A stretch of DNA of 64,000 nucleotides, taken from positions 230,013,832-230,077,831 of the forward strand of contig NC_090319.1 of NCBI RefSeq assembly GCF_040869045.1. The letters are read 5' to 3'. How positions within the stretch are numbered: position 1 is the stretch's first letter; each line of letters opens with the position of its first letter. Below are positions 41,681-52,542 of the stretch, in pieces. The notes below the pieces were generated by a model that saw only the letters and a list, made by a program, of their open reading frames with translations, was not told the DNA's origin and did no database searches. A program made the position numbers and the translations under genes. Source of the DNA: Eurosta solidaginis. Taxonomy: Eukaryota > Arthropoda > Insecta > Diptera > Tephritidae.

Positions 41681-42957
41681 AACAGGTTTCCTAGCTTCGA
41701 GAAAGAAGGCTTAGGAAAAAATTCTTTATTGGAGTACGAGATTCAGCTCGAACCCAAAGTCCATCCGATAAAGCAGCGTTACTTTTCAATTTCACCAGCT
41801 GTCGAGAGACTCGTACATTCCGAAATTGATGAAATGATTAATTAGGTGTAATCGAGGAAGCTCCAAATAGTCCATGGTCCAGTCCGGTTGTGTTAGTGAA
41901 AAAGCCAGGTAAAGTCCGTCAGTGTCTTGATTCAAGGAAAGTAAATAGCGTTACCGTGAAGGACGCTTATCCCCTTCCTCATATTGATGGGATTCTTAGC
42001 AGAATACCCAAGGCAAAATTTATAAGTTCACTAGACTTAAGGCGTGCCTTTTGGCAAATTTCCCTAGCCGAAAAATCCCGAGATTACACCTGTTTTACCG
42101 TCTCTAATTGTCCGCTTTACCGATACCGTGTCATGCCCTTCGGTCTTTGCAACGCCCCACAAGCACTTTGTCGCTTGATGGATCGCGTGATTCCACCCAA
42201 TTTACGAAACCAAGTTTTTGTCTATTTAGACGATTTATTAATTGTGTCAGAAGATTTTGAGACACATATGTCCGTCCTTGCTGAAGTTGCTCTACATTTA
42301 AGGAAAGCGGGGTTGACCATAAACGTCAACAAAAGTAAATTTTGCTTAAAGGAAGTGAGATATCTGGGGTACATCGTGGGAAACGGAACTATACGTACCG
42401 ACCCCGAAAAGATTTCGGCTGTTACGCAATATCCGGTTCCAACAAACGTCACGCAAGTTAGGCGGTTTTTGGGAATGGCGGGCTGGTATCGCCGATTCGT
42501 TGACAATTTCGCTGCAGTGAGAACCCCTCTTACTAATTTATTAAAGAAGTCCAAAAGATTTGAATGGAACGACGACGCCCAACTAGCTTTCGAAACACTG
42601 AAAGGAAAACTTTGTACAGCACCAGTACTGGCTAGTCCAGACTACACAAAACCTTTCATCATACAATGTGATGCAAGCAAGTTAGGAGTTGGTGCGGTGT
42701 TGGTCCAAAAGAATGCCGACGATGTTGAGGTTCCTATAGCCTATTTTTCGCAAAAGCGGAACAAAGCGCAAGGTAATTATAGTGTGACGGAGCTCGAGTG
42801 TTTAGCAGCTCTGCTAAGTTTAAAGAAATTTAGAGCTTATGTCGAAGGACAAGAGGTCACTATAGTTACTGATCACGCTAGCTTGCAGTGGCTTATGCGA
42901 CAAAGCGATTTATCCAACCGACTATCCCGATGGCAACCCGGAAAGGGAATAATTTAA
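41681..42957 (+). pseudogene. G2 unit 2 reverse transcriptase and partial RNase H
   Basis: A one-base loss near 41841 shifts the frame before RT; the frame from about 41860 then carries all RT motifs, including FVYLDDLLIVS. RNase H keeps the first three acidic motifs. About 270 bp, including the last (PDCLSR), are deleted where LSNRL joins the sequence PDGNPE. The ORF stops at 42957. Confidence 0.87.
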
Positions 42958-44068
42958 TTGGAAGCTTTGGATCCCCACCTCTCTAGTTCCGAGCACCATA
43001 GAAAACGCGCACTGTCCTCCAAATAAATATCATGGTGGGATAGCGAAAACTTTGGAGCGATTGCGCAACAATTTGCATTGGCCTAATATGACAGTTGACG
43101 TCAAGAATTACGTCAGCCGATGCGAAATCTGTAAGCAAAGCAAATCGCCCAATGTAACGCTATGACCACCAATTTCCGCACAGTATACAGTACAAATACC
43201 GTTAGAGAAACTATATGTTGACTTTATTGGACCTTACCCAATATCCAAGCAGGGAAACAAAGGCATATTTAAAGTCCTAGATCACTTAACAAAGTTTCCC
43301 CTGTTAAAAATTGTCAAAAAGTTCAATACTTCCTCTATTTGTGACTACTTGTGTGACAATGTTTTTAATATTTTCGGAACTCCCGAAATTATAATGAGTG
43401 ACAATGGAAAACAGTTCAGATCCTCGCAATTTAGTACTTTGTTGTCGGCCGGTGGAATTAGACTTGTTTATACCGCTTTATACAGTCCGCAAGCCAATGC
43501 AAGCGAACGTGTCAACCGTTCAATAATCGCTGGTATCAGAGCTTACCTGAAGAAGGATCAGTCACACTGGGACAGGAATATCTCCGAAATCGCTGAAGCC
43601 CTCAGGAGCTCGTATCATCAAACGATCGGAGCATCTCCGTACTTTGCATTGTTTGGACAGCAAATGATTTCTCATGCTGGTGACTATGAACTCCTAAGGA
43701 AGCTCAAAACATTGGATGATACCGTACTCGACAGAAACGATACTCTGAAACTAATAAGACGCAATATTACCGAAAACATCACCAAAGCTTTTGAAAACGC
43801 GTCAAAGCGTTACAATCTTCGTAGCATTGACAAACGCTTTGAAACTGGTGATTTTGTTTTTCGTCGTAACTTTGTCTTGAGCGATGCCTCAAAGAAATTT
43901 TCCGCCAAACTAGCTCTAAAGTTCGTTAAATGTAGGGTGGTTTCCATAAAAGGCAACTGCATGTACGAGTTGGAAGACGTCGACACAGGCAGAAAATAAG
44001 TTTATCACAGAAAAGACATCCAACATAGCACTTAGGTCACACCCTACCAACTCTCTAGGTGGGGGATG
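42958..44068 (+). pseudogene. G2 unit 2 integrase
   Basis: The zinc region (43000-43150) contains a stop (near 43163). The core is in frame 43349-43999 with IMSDNGKQFR and QANASERVN; the first Asp motif (YVDFIGPYP) is upstream near 43215. Unlike unit 1, the C-terminus is intact to TAA at 43997: RYNLRSIDKRFETGDFVF, then KFVKCRVVSIKGNCMYELE. The polypurine tract GGTGGGGGATG abuts LTR-3. Confidence 0.85.
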
Positions 44069-45843
44069 TGTACCGTAGTACAAGGCAGCAAGCCTCCTTT
44101 TTTTATTTTCTTAGTTCTATTCCCTGCTGCATTTACTTTTTTTTCGTATCCCGTTTAGCTAGGCACCACTGTTTCTAGTTACCAAAAATTGCTTCACAAA
44201 GCATCTGTCAAAAACTGAACTCATTTATCGACTCATATGAGCAAGGTCGGTCAAGAGCTATTTCCGTCATAAGCTCTCGATCTTTTCCTATGGAGTTTCG
44301 GAGCAGTAAACATCGTGGTCGTGGTCAAGTTTCTTTTTTTTTTTTTTTCAAACATACAGAAAATTGGAGTGAACTTTTAGACCTCCAAAATTTAAAATAT
44401 TTAAAATATTAAAGTAGTGTGACATATAATAAAATCAACTAAGTCTGATTCCATATAAAATTTGACTATTTCGTGTTTGATTCAAACAAAAATAATGGAT
44501 TAATTCGCCAAGTTCGCTCGATCAAATAAAACTCCTAATTTCAACAACTCTCCTGTCGCCACTTGTTAGCAAGAGCAATCCAGTCCAGCTTGAGCATAAA
44601 TACGTACATGATATCTATGGTAAGTCTTAATGTTTTATTTAAAGAATTAAATCCTTTTAACCCCCTGTCTAACCTTAAATTGAGTGGTGTCAAAAGTTAA
44701 AGTAAAAATTCTAACAGAGCGGTATAGGTTTTTTCCGCAGATTTTCTTCTCAAGAAAACGAGCACCACATTTCTCTGAAAATTCATTTGCCAACATATTT
44801 TGCATTATATGCATGTGGGTTGCTTGTGCGAATCGCAAGCAACCCTCCCTTTTACTTCACCCGCATTCCGCTTCCACGGTGATAAGCTTCAAGTCATCAC
44901 CAGTTCCTGAAAATCTACATGCCCATGATCTTCATCTAGGCCGTACATAAAATCTCGTCTTAACATACATACGTTCATCATCGTTGGAGTCTTCAAAATC
45001 CCAAATCATATAAGGAAATGTGAATTATAAAACTAAAGTTAAAAATTAGATTTTTAATCTACATACACATAATACATATACATATCTATAATGTAAAGTT
45101 GATTAAGAGTTCCAACTTAAACTCGAAGAAAGAGTTCCTCTCCTTCGTTAGTTTAGGTTTAGAAACAAAAATTTAGATACATAAAATGTTGCAGAGAAAC
45201 TGGAATTAATTTTATGAAAGTTGATGAATTAACTAATATTGTTAGACTGGCAGCTAGGCTTAAAGAAAATCTTGCATAGATTTCGGCCCCTTTATTTTTA
45301 CGAGCCACTGTAACTTAAGTTAGCCAATTTCGAGAAGTTGGTCCAAATGCATTACTTACCAAAGTGTAGTTACCCAAACTCAACATATAATATTTTTTGT
45401 TGTTTTTGCTGCACAGCAGACTCTCAAGCATTTCTACGATCAAATACATGTGAGTGAAGTGGACATGTTTGAGAGAGCGGTATGGTGCAATATTAACAAA
45501 TTTTGTATGACATTTTTCGATGCAACCAATTGTTAACATTTACACGTTGCGGTTAAATAGTTTTTGGTATGGTATTACTTAGAGAGAGTTTTTTTTGTAT
45601 GACTTCGTTCGAAGCAATATTCATTATAGATATTCCTTTAACTGAGTTCTCTTCGTAAGATTTTAATATTTTTAAGGATGGTTGCCAACATTTGCGGTTA
45701 GCTGATATTATTAAGTCATGTTTTTTCGATAATATCAACAATTATATTTTGTAATTGGCTTAGGAAATATTTTAGTTCTTATTTAAGGAATGAAAACACA
45801 ACTGTCCAAGCAAGAAGGCCTTCGACGCTAGGTAGAAAAGCTA

Positions 45844-45844
<1 letters not shown>

Positions 45845-45894
<50 letters not shown>
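45845..45894. repeat. (TA)n microsatellite in LTR-3
   Basis: About 25 TA units. The matching site in LTR-1 (19186-19208) and LTR-2 (37212-37232) has only a few, so the tract expanded after the LTRs duplicated. Confidence 0.92.
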
Positions 45895-45897
<3 letters not shown>

Positions 45898-46068
45898 TCT
45901 ATTTGTTATTGACTAATGCCCCATATACCTATGAGAATTTACCAATTTGTTAATATTGTAGTTTTGATCATACATATCCACTCAAATGCCTGTACATATG
46001 TACATAAATAGATACTAATATACAAAGTGAAGTTTCCTTTTCTTCAAACATACAATCTTAGTGTAGAA

Positions 46069-46307
46069 CAGGGCCATTCAGGGCAACTGAAAGTGCATCT
46101 GTATTAGTGAGCGCGCAATCGTCGCGATGATCGTGCGGGTGAATTGATTAATTTTTCATACATATTTTGATACCGATCTGCCGATACTCACCAATGATGT
46201 TGCTACGCCAAGTTCCAAGCGACGACTAACTCAATTAACGACGACAGAGCGAATCATATGCGTGTGAATTGAGAGGGCACAATTGTACTATGAAATGAAT
46301 GGCCCTG
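46069..46307. mobile_element. hAT-like MITE, 239 bp
   Basis: Inverted ends CAGGGCCATTCA / TGAATGGCCCTG (12 bp perfect) flanked by the 8-bp duplication GTGTAGAA (46061-46068, 46308-46315). LTR-1 and LTR-2 show the empty site (GTGTAGAATA). CAGGG ends with 8-bp duplication fit hAT. There is no coding capacity, so it must be moved by another element. Confidence 0.92.
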
Positions 46308-47017
46308 GTGTAGAATACATTTTTTTTATTTTTGCATATGTGTAATGATATGCGAGCATACATTTTTACATACATATGCATATTCATCTTCAGTGGCAAG
46401 ATACCATTCAGCGCACACGCAGGAATGATTATATGATTTTTTTATACTTTCTTTCATATTTCTTTCTCTTGTTCAAAATCAAAACCGATTTTGAGAGTTA
46501 AGTTCAAGTCAGCTAGGCTAAAACTAAACAAACTTGTATAATGCATTGAATTTGTGAATAATAATTACTAATGTGTACATAATTTTTTTTACTTTGGTTT
46601 GTGACCTGGAGGTGGTTAGTGGTAAAATAACGGGGCCTCAATAACATCTATAAGGCCAATGGTAGGGCGGGTACAGAGGCAGCCACCCATCGTTGCAACA
46701 ATGAGCTGCCATGCATAAAGGTGAGTATACGGAGTGGCATATGGCTGAAGTGTGTCATGCAAGTGCGTTATGTGTTTTTTTTTTTATTTTTCTTATGGTA
46801 GAGTATCCCAGTGTGCAAAACAATTTATTCTGTTCGACCATTGACTTGGGAGAGTAGTGCTGTTCCGTGATCACGTTAAAGAATCCACGAAGCTGAAGCT
46901 CCGGGCCTAAACGCCAGTGCACGCGCCGTGGTCATTGCACCTTGCCACAAGCACTGCTGCTCTTTTGTCCATGAATGTGCCTGTCACACACTCAGTCGAT
47001 GGATATCATAACAACGT

Positions 47018-47703
47018 TTTAATTTTAATAACAATGCAAAAGCATGTTTATTTAATAGAAATAGTCAAGGTAAGGAAAACGACATCTCCTATATTTAGTC
47101 GATAGCATATATATAAGGTCCTATGGAGTAGAAAGTAAGGAAATCTAATCTTCATTATTTTTTTTAGAAAGATAAATATAAGTTTGACCAGCTTCATCTA
47201 GGAAAACCTCACCTTTTAGAGAGGTCATAAGTTAGATAGTAGATATAAAGGTCCCTATAAGGTAGAAAAAATTGATAACAATAATAATTTTACTATAATT
47301 CCATTAAGAGTAGTAAATAATAATAGATAAAAGCAATGTAGAAAATGGAAACATAGAAAACATAAATCAAAATAATAAAAATAAGAAAATTTTAATACAT
47401 AAAAATAGACTTAAACTCATAGAATAAGAGAACTTTAATTTTGTAAACACAAAGAACATTTTTATTGTATGCAAAAGAAAATTACAATAATAAAACAAAA
47501 CAAAAGAGAAAAACAAATATAGCTATTCTTTGGAAATCAAGCTAAATGTCATAAAATACTGACACAACAAAAAAACAAAAAAATAAAAAACCCAACAAAC
47601 AAAGTAAGCACAAACAAATTCAAAAATTAATAGTATAACTTGAGTAGCCATAAATAATTCGTGTACAAAATTATATATGTCTACTCTTTCAAAAGGCGGT
47701 TGG
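47018..47703 (+). other. G1 3' interior
   Basis: AT-rich, A-rich sequence between the G2 insertion and the G1 3' LTR. No ORF of note and no env-like motif. The bases before the LTR (AAAAGGCGGTTGG) may be a weak polypurine tract. Confidence 0.6.
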
Positions 47704-48274
47704 TGTAGCATTCACTCGTTTGTACAAACATATATTTCAACCCGTTTTGGAATGTCTTAAAGTACACTTACTCTTACGTACATATTAATACATTTGTACA
47801 CACGTATATTTTGGCTCGCTCTGGTACGGCCTGAGATTCTATTGACACATTCATTCATTTGTACAAACATATGTATATTTTGTACACCGTGCATCATCTG
47901 GTGACCTGAACCGTGGTATGCTACTATTTGGAGCTTGCTCGCAACAAGCGTTTACCTGTAGAAAAATGATTAACATGATTCATTTGTGCTTGCGTTGCAG
48001 ATTCCACAGCTAATTTAATTTATGCTTAGGATGCAGTTCCCAGGGAACTGAACTAAACTGATCTGAACGTGTGATATGTGTGTTATACACTTAGTTTGTA
48101 AGTATTAGTGTAAGTAAGTATTTTAGTTCATAGAAATTTTGTATAAAAGAAACAACTTTTGAATAAAGAAATTAATTCAATCTGCTGCCGCTTCAATGGC
48201 AGTTAATTCTATCAGGTGCCGCAAAATGGGCACTGCAACCTAAATTACTTTATTTTTATTCTCCAAAAATTACA
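47704..48274 (+). repeat. G1 3' LTR
   Basis: 571 bp with the same ends as 14558-15118; indels and scattered substitutions show it is old. Followed by ATAG (48275-48278), the second copy of the G1 target duplication. Confidence 0.92.
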
Positions 48275-48278
48275 ATAG

Positions 48279-48304
48279 AAGCCCAACGAATTAAGATGTG
48301 GTAG
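48279..48304 (+). pseudogene. G0 pol last codons
   Basis: With one ATAG copy counted, the frame from 14553 continues here as EAQRIKMW and stops at TAG 48302-48304. A hydrophobic/basic ending of this sort (x-I-K-x-W) is usual at the end of gypsy integrases. The fragment is tiny but its phase is exact. Confidence 0.8.
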
Positions 48305-48390
48305 AAGCAGCCTGTCACGAGGGTAGACGAATCGGAAGAACGTGCAAAAGAAAATAATAATCAAACCAGTTTATACTGATCGAGGCCGAT

Positions 48391-48624
48391 TGTCAGGTTG
48401 ATGGTGTTATGATGCATCATAGTATTTATAACGAGACACTGTGGTTATTACAATCCTGAGTCCATGTATAATGTAAATATGTAAAATGCAACCTTGATTA
48501 ATAAAGAGAAAAAAAGAGGAAGAGCACCGGCTGATCATCTAAAAAAGAAGTTCTTGTTTAATTACTTGTGAAATTTAAATCCTTTGCCATCATACAAAGG
48601 AACTAAGAAGTAATATAAATTACA
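48391..48624 (+). repeat. Candidate G0 3' LTR
   Basis: After a purine-rich GATCGAGGCCGAT, sequence starts TGTCAGGTTGATGG and ends ...ATAAATTACA at 48624, 234 bp, TG...CA. AATAAA occurs near 48501. No 5' copy is in the window to confirm it. Confidence 0.4.
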
Positions 48625-48972
48625 AAATATAATAAAAACTCTAAGTTTTAGAATTTTGGTTCAATCGCTTGGCTAAATGGAATAAAGACCATATACAGAA
48701 AAGAAGGATACCGGGAAGCGTATCGATATGAAAATGAGTGTACGAAAATGTTGGCAAAAAGGTCAGTGTAACTGTTGATAACTCTGTGCCGTTCCGCATT
48801 GGGTGGCAGCACTTCATATACATACATCATAGAAACTAGCATTGAAATTGTCAAAAATATGATTGGCCGTCGGCGAGTTTTCTAGCGGCACTAACGATTT
48901 GAGGCTAGACGTGAGTGTAGACAAAATAAAAGTGTAAAACATCATCATCACAAATTTGCATCATCAAAAATT
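48625..48972. other. Unassigned segment
   Basis: About 350 bp between the candidate G0 LTR and LINE D. A minus frame (48854-48648, 68 codons) begins with a short hydrophobic run (MTISMLVSMMYVY) and resembles no family I know. Confidence 0.4.
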
Positions 48973-49098
48973 GCAACAACCAATTACTTACTTACTTAAC
49001 CGGCGCTTAACCGTCTAAAGGGTTATGGAAGTCCAACAAGGCGCCCCAGTCGCTCCTTCGCTCCGCCAACCGGCGCCAATTGGTCACACCAAGGGAGT

Positions 49099-50297
49099 TT
49101 AAATCGTTTTCCAACTGGTCCTTCCAACGGAGTAGGGGCCGCCCTCTACCTCTGCTTCCATAGGCGGGTTCCGATAGAAACACTTTCTTGGCCGGAGCTC
49201 GTACAGCTCATCATTAAATCTTCTTCGGTACTCGCCATCGCTAACGCGTAGAGGTCCATAAATCTTTCGAAGAACTTTTCTCTCGAACACTCCCAAAGCC
49301 GCTTCATCTGCTGTTGTCATGGTCCATGCTTCTGCCCCATATAGCACGACGGGTACGATAAGTGACTTGTAGAGTATGATTTTCGTTCGCCGAGAGAGGA
49401 TTTCACTTTTCAGTTGCCTACCTAGTCCAAAGTGGCATTTATTGGCAAGATTGATTCTTCGCTGGATTTCAGTGCTGATGTTGTTGCTAGTGTTGATGCT
49501 GGTTCCCAAATAAACGAAGTGTTTTACTATTTCGAAATTATGGCTGCCAACAGTAGCGTGGTTGCCAAGGCGCGTATGCGCTGACTCTTTGCTCGATGAC
49601 AGCAGGTACTTCGTTTTGTCCTCATTCACCATCAAACCCATCTTTACCGCTTCTTTTTCCAGTGTGGAGTAAGCAGAACTAACAGCGCGGGTGTTTAGAC
49701 CGATGATATCAATGTCATCAGCATATGCCAGTAATCACACGCTTTTATGGAATATTGTTCCAGTGCTGTTAAGTTCTGCAGCTAGTATAATTTTCTCCAG
49801 CATCAAATTAAAGAAATCGCACGATAGGGGGTCACCCTGTCTGAAACCTAGTTTAGTTTCGAACAGCTCGGAGAGGTCCTTCCCAATTCTGACTGAGCTG
49901 ATGGCGTTGCTCAAGGTCTTTTTGCACAGCCGTATAAGTTTTGCGGGGAAACCAAATTCAGACATAGCGGCATATAGGCAGCTCCTTTTCGTGCTGTCGA
50001 AGGCGGCTTTAAAGTCGACGAAGAGGTGATGGGTGTCGATTCTGTTTTCACGGGTTTTTTTTCCAAGATTTGGCGCATTGTGAAAATCTGGTCGATGGTA
50101 GATTTACCAGGTCTGAAACCGCACTGATAAGGTCCAATCAGCCGGTTCACGGTGGGCTTCAATCTTTCGCACAATACATTTGAAAGGACCTTATATGCGA
50201 TACTAATAAGGCTGATTCCACGATAGTTGGTGCATTTTGCAGTATCCCCCTTCTTGTGGACTGGGCAAAGAACACTTAGATTCCAATCGTCGGGCAT
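49099..50297 (-). pseudogene. LINE D reverse transcriptase and C-terminus
   Basis: RT motifs: CTNYRGISLISIAYKVLS, CGFRPGKSTIDQIF and FRQGDPLSCDFFNLMLE. An intact YADDIDIIG lies across a frame change (coding bases 49725-49714). The C-terminal frame 49641-49099 has MGLMVNEDKTKYLLSS, FVYLGTSI, NLANKCHFGLGRQLKS, YKSLIVPVVLYGAEAWT and VFERKVLRKIYGP, typical of RTE. Frameshifts separate the pieces. Confidence 0.88.
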
Positions 50298-50666
50298 GCA
50301 CTCGTCCGCCTATATTTTGCTAAGAAGCTGCTGCATGCGCCTTACCAACTCCTCGCCGCCGTACTTGAATAGCTCCGCAGGCAATCCATCAGCCCACGGC
50401 CTTGTTCTTTTTCAATCTGGTTATTGCTATTCTAAGTTCGTCATAATCGGGCGGGGGACATATATTCCATCATCATCGATTGCGGGATCAGGTTCGCCAT
50501 CTCTGCGCGGTGAATCGCTGCCTCCATTTGGGAGAGCAGAGAAGTGTTCCCTCCATAATCTAAGCTCTCTCTGGACATGAATTACAAGGTCGCCGTTTTC
50601 GTTTCTACAGGAGTTTGCCCCGGTCTTAAAACCTTCCGTCTGTCGTCGTATTTTTTGGTAAAATTT

Positions 50667-51812
50667 TCAGGCGTTATTCCTGGTGGCTAGCAGCTCAAGC
50701 TCCTCGCACTCACGCCTTTCTGCTTCTGCTTTTTTCTTCCTGAAAAGTCGTCTCGCTTCCCTTTTCAACTCACGATAGTGTTCACACACTCCTCTTGTTG
50801 CGCTCGCTTTTAACGTAGCCCTGAAGGCGGCGTCTTTTCTTTCGGTTGCAGCGCGGCATTCTTCATCGCACCAGTTGTTTTTTCGTGTCCGCCGGTAACC
50901 AATTTTCTCCTCGGCGGCAGTACGAAGTGCTTTGGAGATATGCTCCCACTGTCCCTGTATTCCTTCAGGATGAGTTGTGCTCTCAGAGAGCAGGTGTGAG
51001 AGTCGAGTTGCGAAATCATTGGCAGTGTGCTTTTCGACGTCTAGCTTTCTTTGTGTTTTTTGTTTCTGGGTTTTAGCCGCGCTAAGGCGGGTGCGTATTT
51101 TGGCTACAACGAGATAATGGTCTGAGGTTAGGTCCTCGGATCGTCCGCACATCTAAAACACTGGAGGCATGCCGTCCGTCTATCACAACGTGATCGATCT
51201 GATTGGATCAGGAGACAGCCATGTAGCTTGATTTATCTTTTTATGCATGAACCTCGTGCTGGATATGACCATGTTTCGAGCACCGTCAAAGTCAATCAGC
51301 CTCAGTCCGTTAGGAGAAGTTTCATTGTGTAGGCTGAACTTTCCGACTGTAGGGCCAAAAACACCTTCTTTGCCCACCCTGGCGTTAAAATCGTCAAACA
51401 TGACTTTTATATCATGACGGGGGCAGCGCTCGTATGTGCGTTCTAATTGTTCATAAAAAGTGTGTTTCACCTCATCGTCTTTCTCCTCTGTCGGCGCATG
51501 GACGCAGATGAATGATATATTAAAAAATTTTGCTTTTATTCGGATAGCGGCGAGACGCTCGTCCACAGGCGTGAACACCAGCACTTGGCGACAAAGTCTC
51601 TCTCCCACCACGAATCTGACGCCGAAACTGCGCTTATTCGTATGGCCACTCCAACAGATGTCACAATTTTTAATCTTCTTTCTTCCTTGCTTCGTCCAAC
51701 GCATTTCTTGGATGGTGGTGATGTCAGATTTTGCTTTGACGAGGACATCAACCAGCCGATCATCTGCAGCAATCCCATTAAGGGAGCGGACGTTCCCGGT
51801 GCATGCCCTCAA
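50667..51812 (-). pseudogene. LINE D endonuclease and linker
   Basis: Frame 51812-51183: TGNVRSLNG, TIQEMRWT (catalytic Glu), FICVHAPTEEKDD, MFDDFNARVG (where GDFN is usual) and NGLRLIDF. Frame 51152-50667 continues with LTSDHYLVVAKIR, the SDH catalytic pair, then a basic linker (RRTRKNNWCDEECR). A stop and frame change lie between. The enzyme makes the priming nick. Confidence 0.87.
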
Positions 51813-52272
51813 TTAATTGTCCTTCAAACTTTGCTATGGTCGTCATCAATAGAGAGTGTATTTATCCGAGGCTTGTTATTATATTTCGTTTAAGTATGGT
51901 TTTAGGTTGCGGGTCCCAAGCCCAGCGCACAACCCGCTCAGCGGGGATGAAAATATTACTTGCACGTTTATATAATGAGCCGCTTGCTCCAAGACAGACG
52001 CCCGCTTGTAGCTGCACCTAGAGGTGCACAGACGCTGCCGATGAGATCTCCCCGGCTATCCCTTAAACCGATTATGTCAGAGTAGCCTAGCCAGGTTTTC
52101 TCACATTAGCTCACATCCGTTTAGCGGCTACCCAGAGGATACTTGGCCGCAAGCGACCGGCAGTAGTGAGCTGCTTGAACCGCATGCAAAAGAATAGCTC
52201 TGGCCATTCCCAGGTGAATGGCGGTCAGAAGCTCTTCCCACTTTCGTGGACTTCTACACACGGCTCTACCCT
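51813..52272 (-). other. LINE D 5' untranslated region
   Basis: About 460 bp from the start of the ORF to the target duplication. It contains several short self-complementary stretches (for example CCAC-GAAA-GTGG read on the minus strand near 52243). A 5' ribozyme is possible in RTE elements but I could not complete a convincing fold. Confidence 0.6.
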
Positions 52273-52284
52273 GCAGCAACCAAT

Positions 52285-52542
52285 CAAAGAAATTAAAAAA
52301 TAAAAATTTAAACAAGTAATTCATTTTAATAAACATTTCATTAAATATACATTTTCATAACTTTTTCGGAATACTAAATCGTAAGAGCATTCAACATTTT
52401 TGACACTTTTGTGCGCTCCGTCTAAGAAAAGTTTATATGTTCGCACGCTTTTACCCACAAATATTTCGCAAGTTTTATGCCGCGTTTCAAGAATAGCAAA
52501 CATTAATTTTGTAGTTTGCGCGCGTCGTCAACGAACATCTTG
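52285..52542. other. Unassigned segment beside BEL remnant
   Basis: AT-rich. The minus frame 52503-52321 (60 codons) is not recognised. The phrase GCTCCGTCT occurs twice (52413, 52557), a possible short repeat. Confidence 0.35.

Larger units (their letters stand above)
17446..47013 (+). mobile_element. G2, Osvaldo-like giant-LTR element as a three-LTR tandem
   Basis: Three long LTRs in the same orientation (17446-20098, 35476-38092, 44069-47013) alternate with two internal units. Only the outermost ends carry the duplication ACGT (17442-17445, 47014-47017), so the array derives from one integration. Both units have a tRNA-Lys-type PBS, gag with zinc knuckle, PR, RT/RNase H and IN in the Osvaldo arrangement, and no env. 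The whole array lies within G1. Confidence 0.92.
44069..47013 (+). repeat. G2 LTR-3, enlarged by a MITE and a TA repeat
   Basis: Same ends as the other LTRs but 2945 bp long, because of a 239-bp MITE (46069-46307) and an expanded (TA)n tract. It ends ...ATCATAACA, then the ACGT duplication. Confidence 0.92.
14558..48274 (+). mobile_element. Gypsy-like element G1, inserted in the last codons of G0 pol
   Basis: Two matching LTRs bound this block (14558-15118 and 47704-48274). The 4-bp duplication ATAG lies outside them at 14554-14557 and 48275-48278. Removing the block leaves the G0 pol frame open across the joint to a stop at 48302-48304, which independently confirms the insertion. The G1 interior (15119-17445, 47018-47703) is badly decayed and is split by G2. 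Confidence 0.9.
3653..48624 (+). mobile_element. Gypsy-like LTR retrotransposon G0, broken by two large insertions
   Basis: Pieces of one Ty3/gypsy pol lie at 3653-3889, 12868-13013, 13038-14557 and 48279-48304. They rejoin cleanly once two insertions are removed. The first gap is LINE A with a 14-bp TSD. The second is G1 with the 4-bp TSD ATAG, and across it the pol frame continues for eight codons to a stop. A candidate 3' LTR follows. No gag or 5' LTR of G0 was found, and most of its RT is missing at a poly-C tract. This is the oldest layer of the nest. Confidence 0.8.
48985..52272 (-). mobile_element. LINE D, full-length RTE-like LINE
   Basis: GCAACAACCAAT (48973-48984) and GCAGCAACCAAT (52273-52284) flank the block, a 12-bp duplication with one change. 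The minus 3' end is a (TAAG)n tail (TTACTTACTTACTTA at 48984-48998). At 3288 bp with a single EN-RT ORF and short 3' UTR it fits the RTE clade. The ORF is broken into at least four frames. Confidence 0.88.

Noticed and set aside
48985..52272. Resemblance of the LINE D endonuclease to a host craniofacial-development-type protein
   Set aside because: That annotation is a common mislabel of RTE endonucleases; the RT, (TAAG)n tail and target duplication show it is a LINE.
52090..52272. HDV-like ribozyme at the LINE D 5' end
   Set aside because: Local hairpins are present but I could not place P1 and P2 in the required order, so the claim is not supported.
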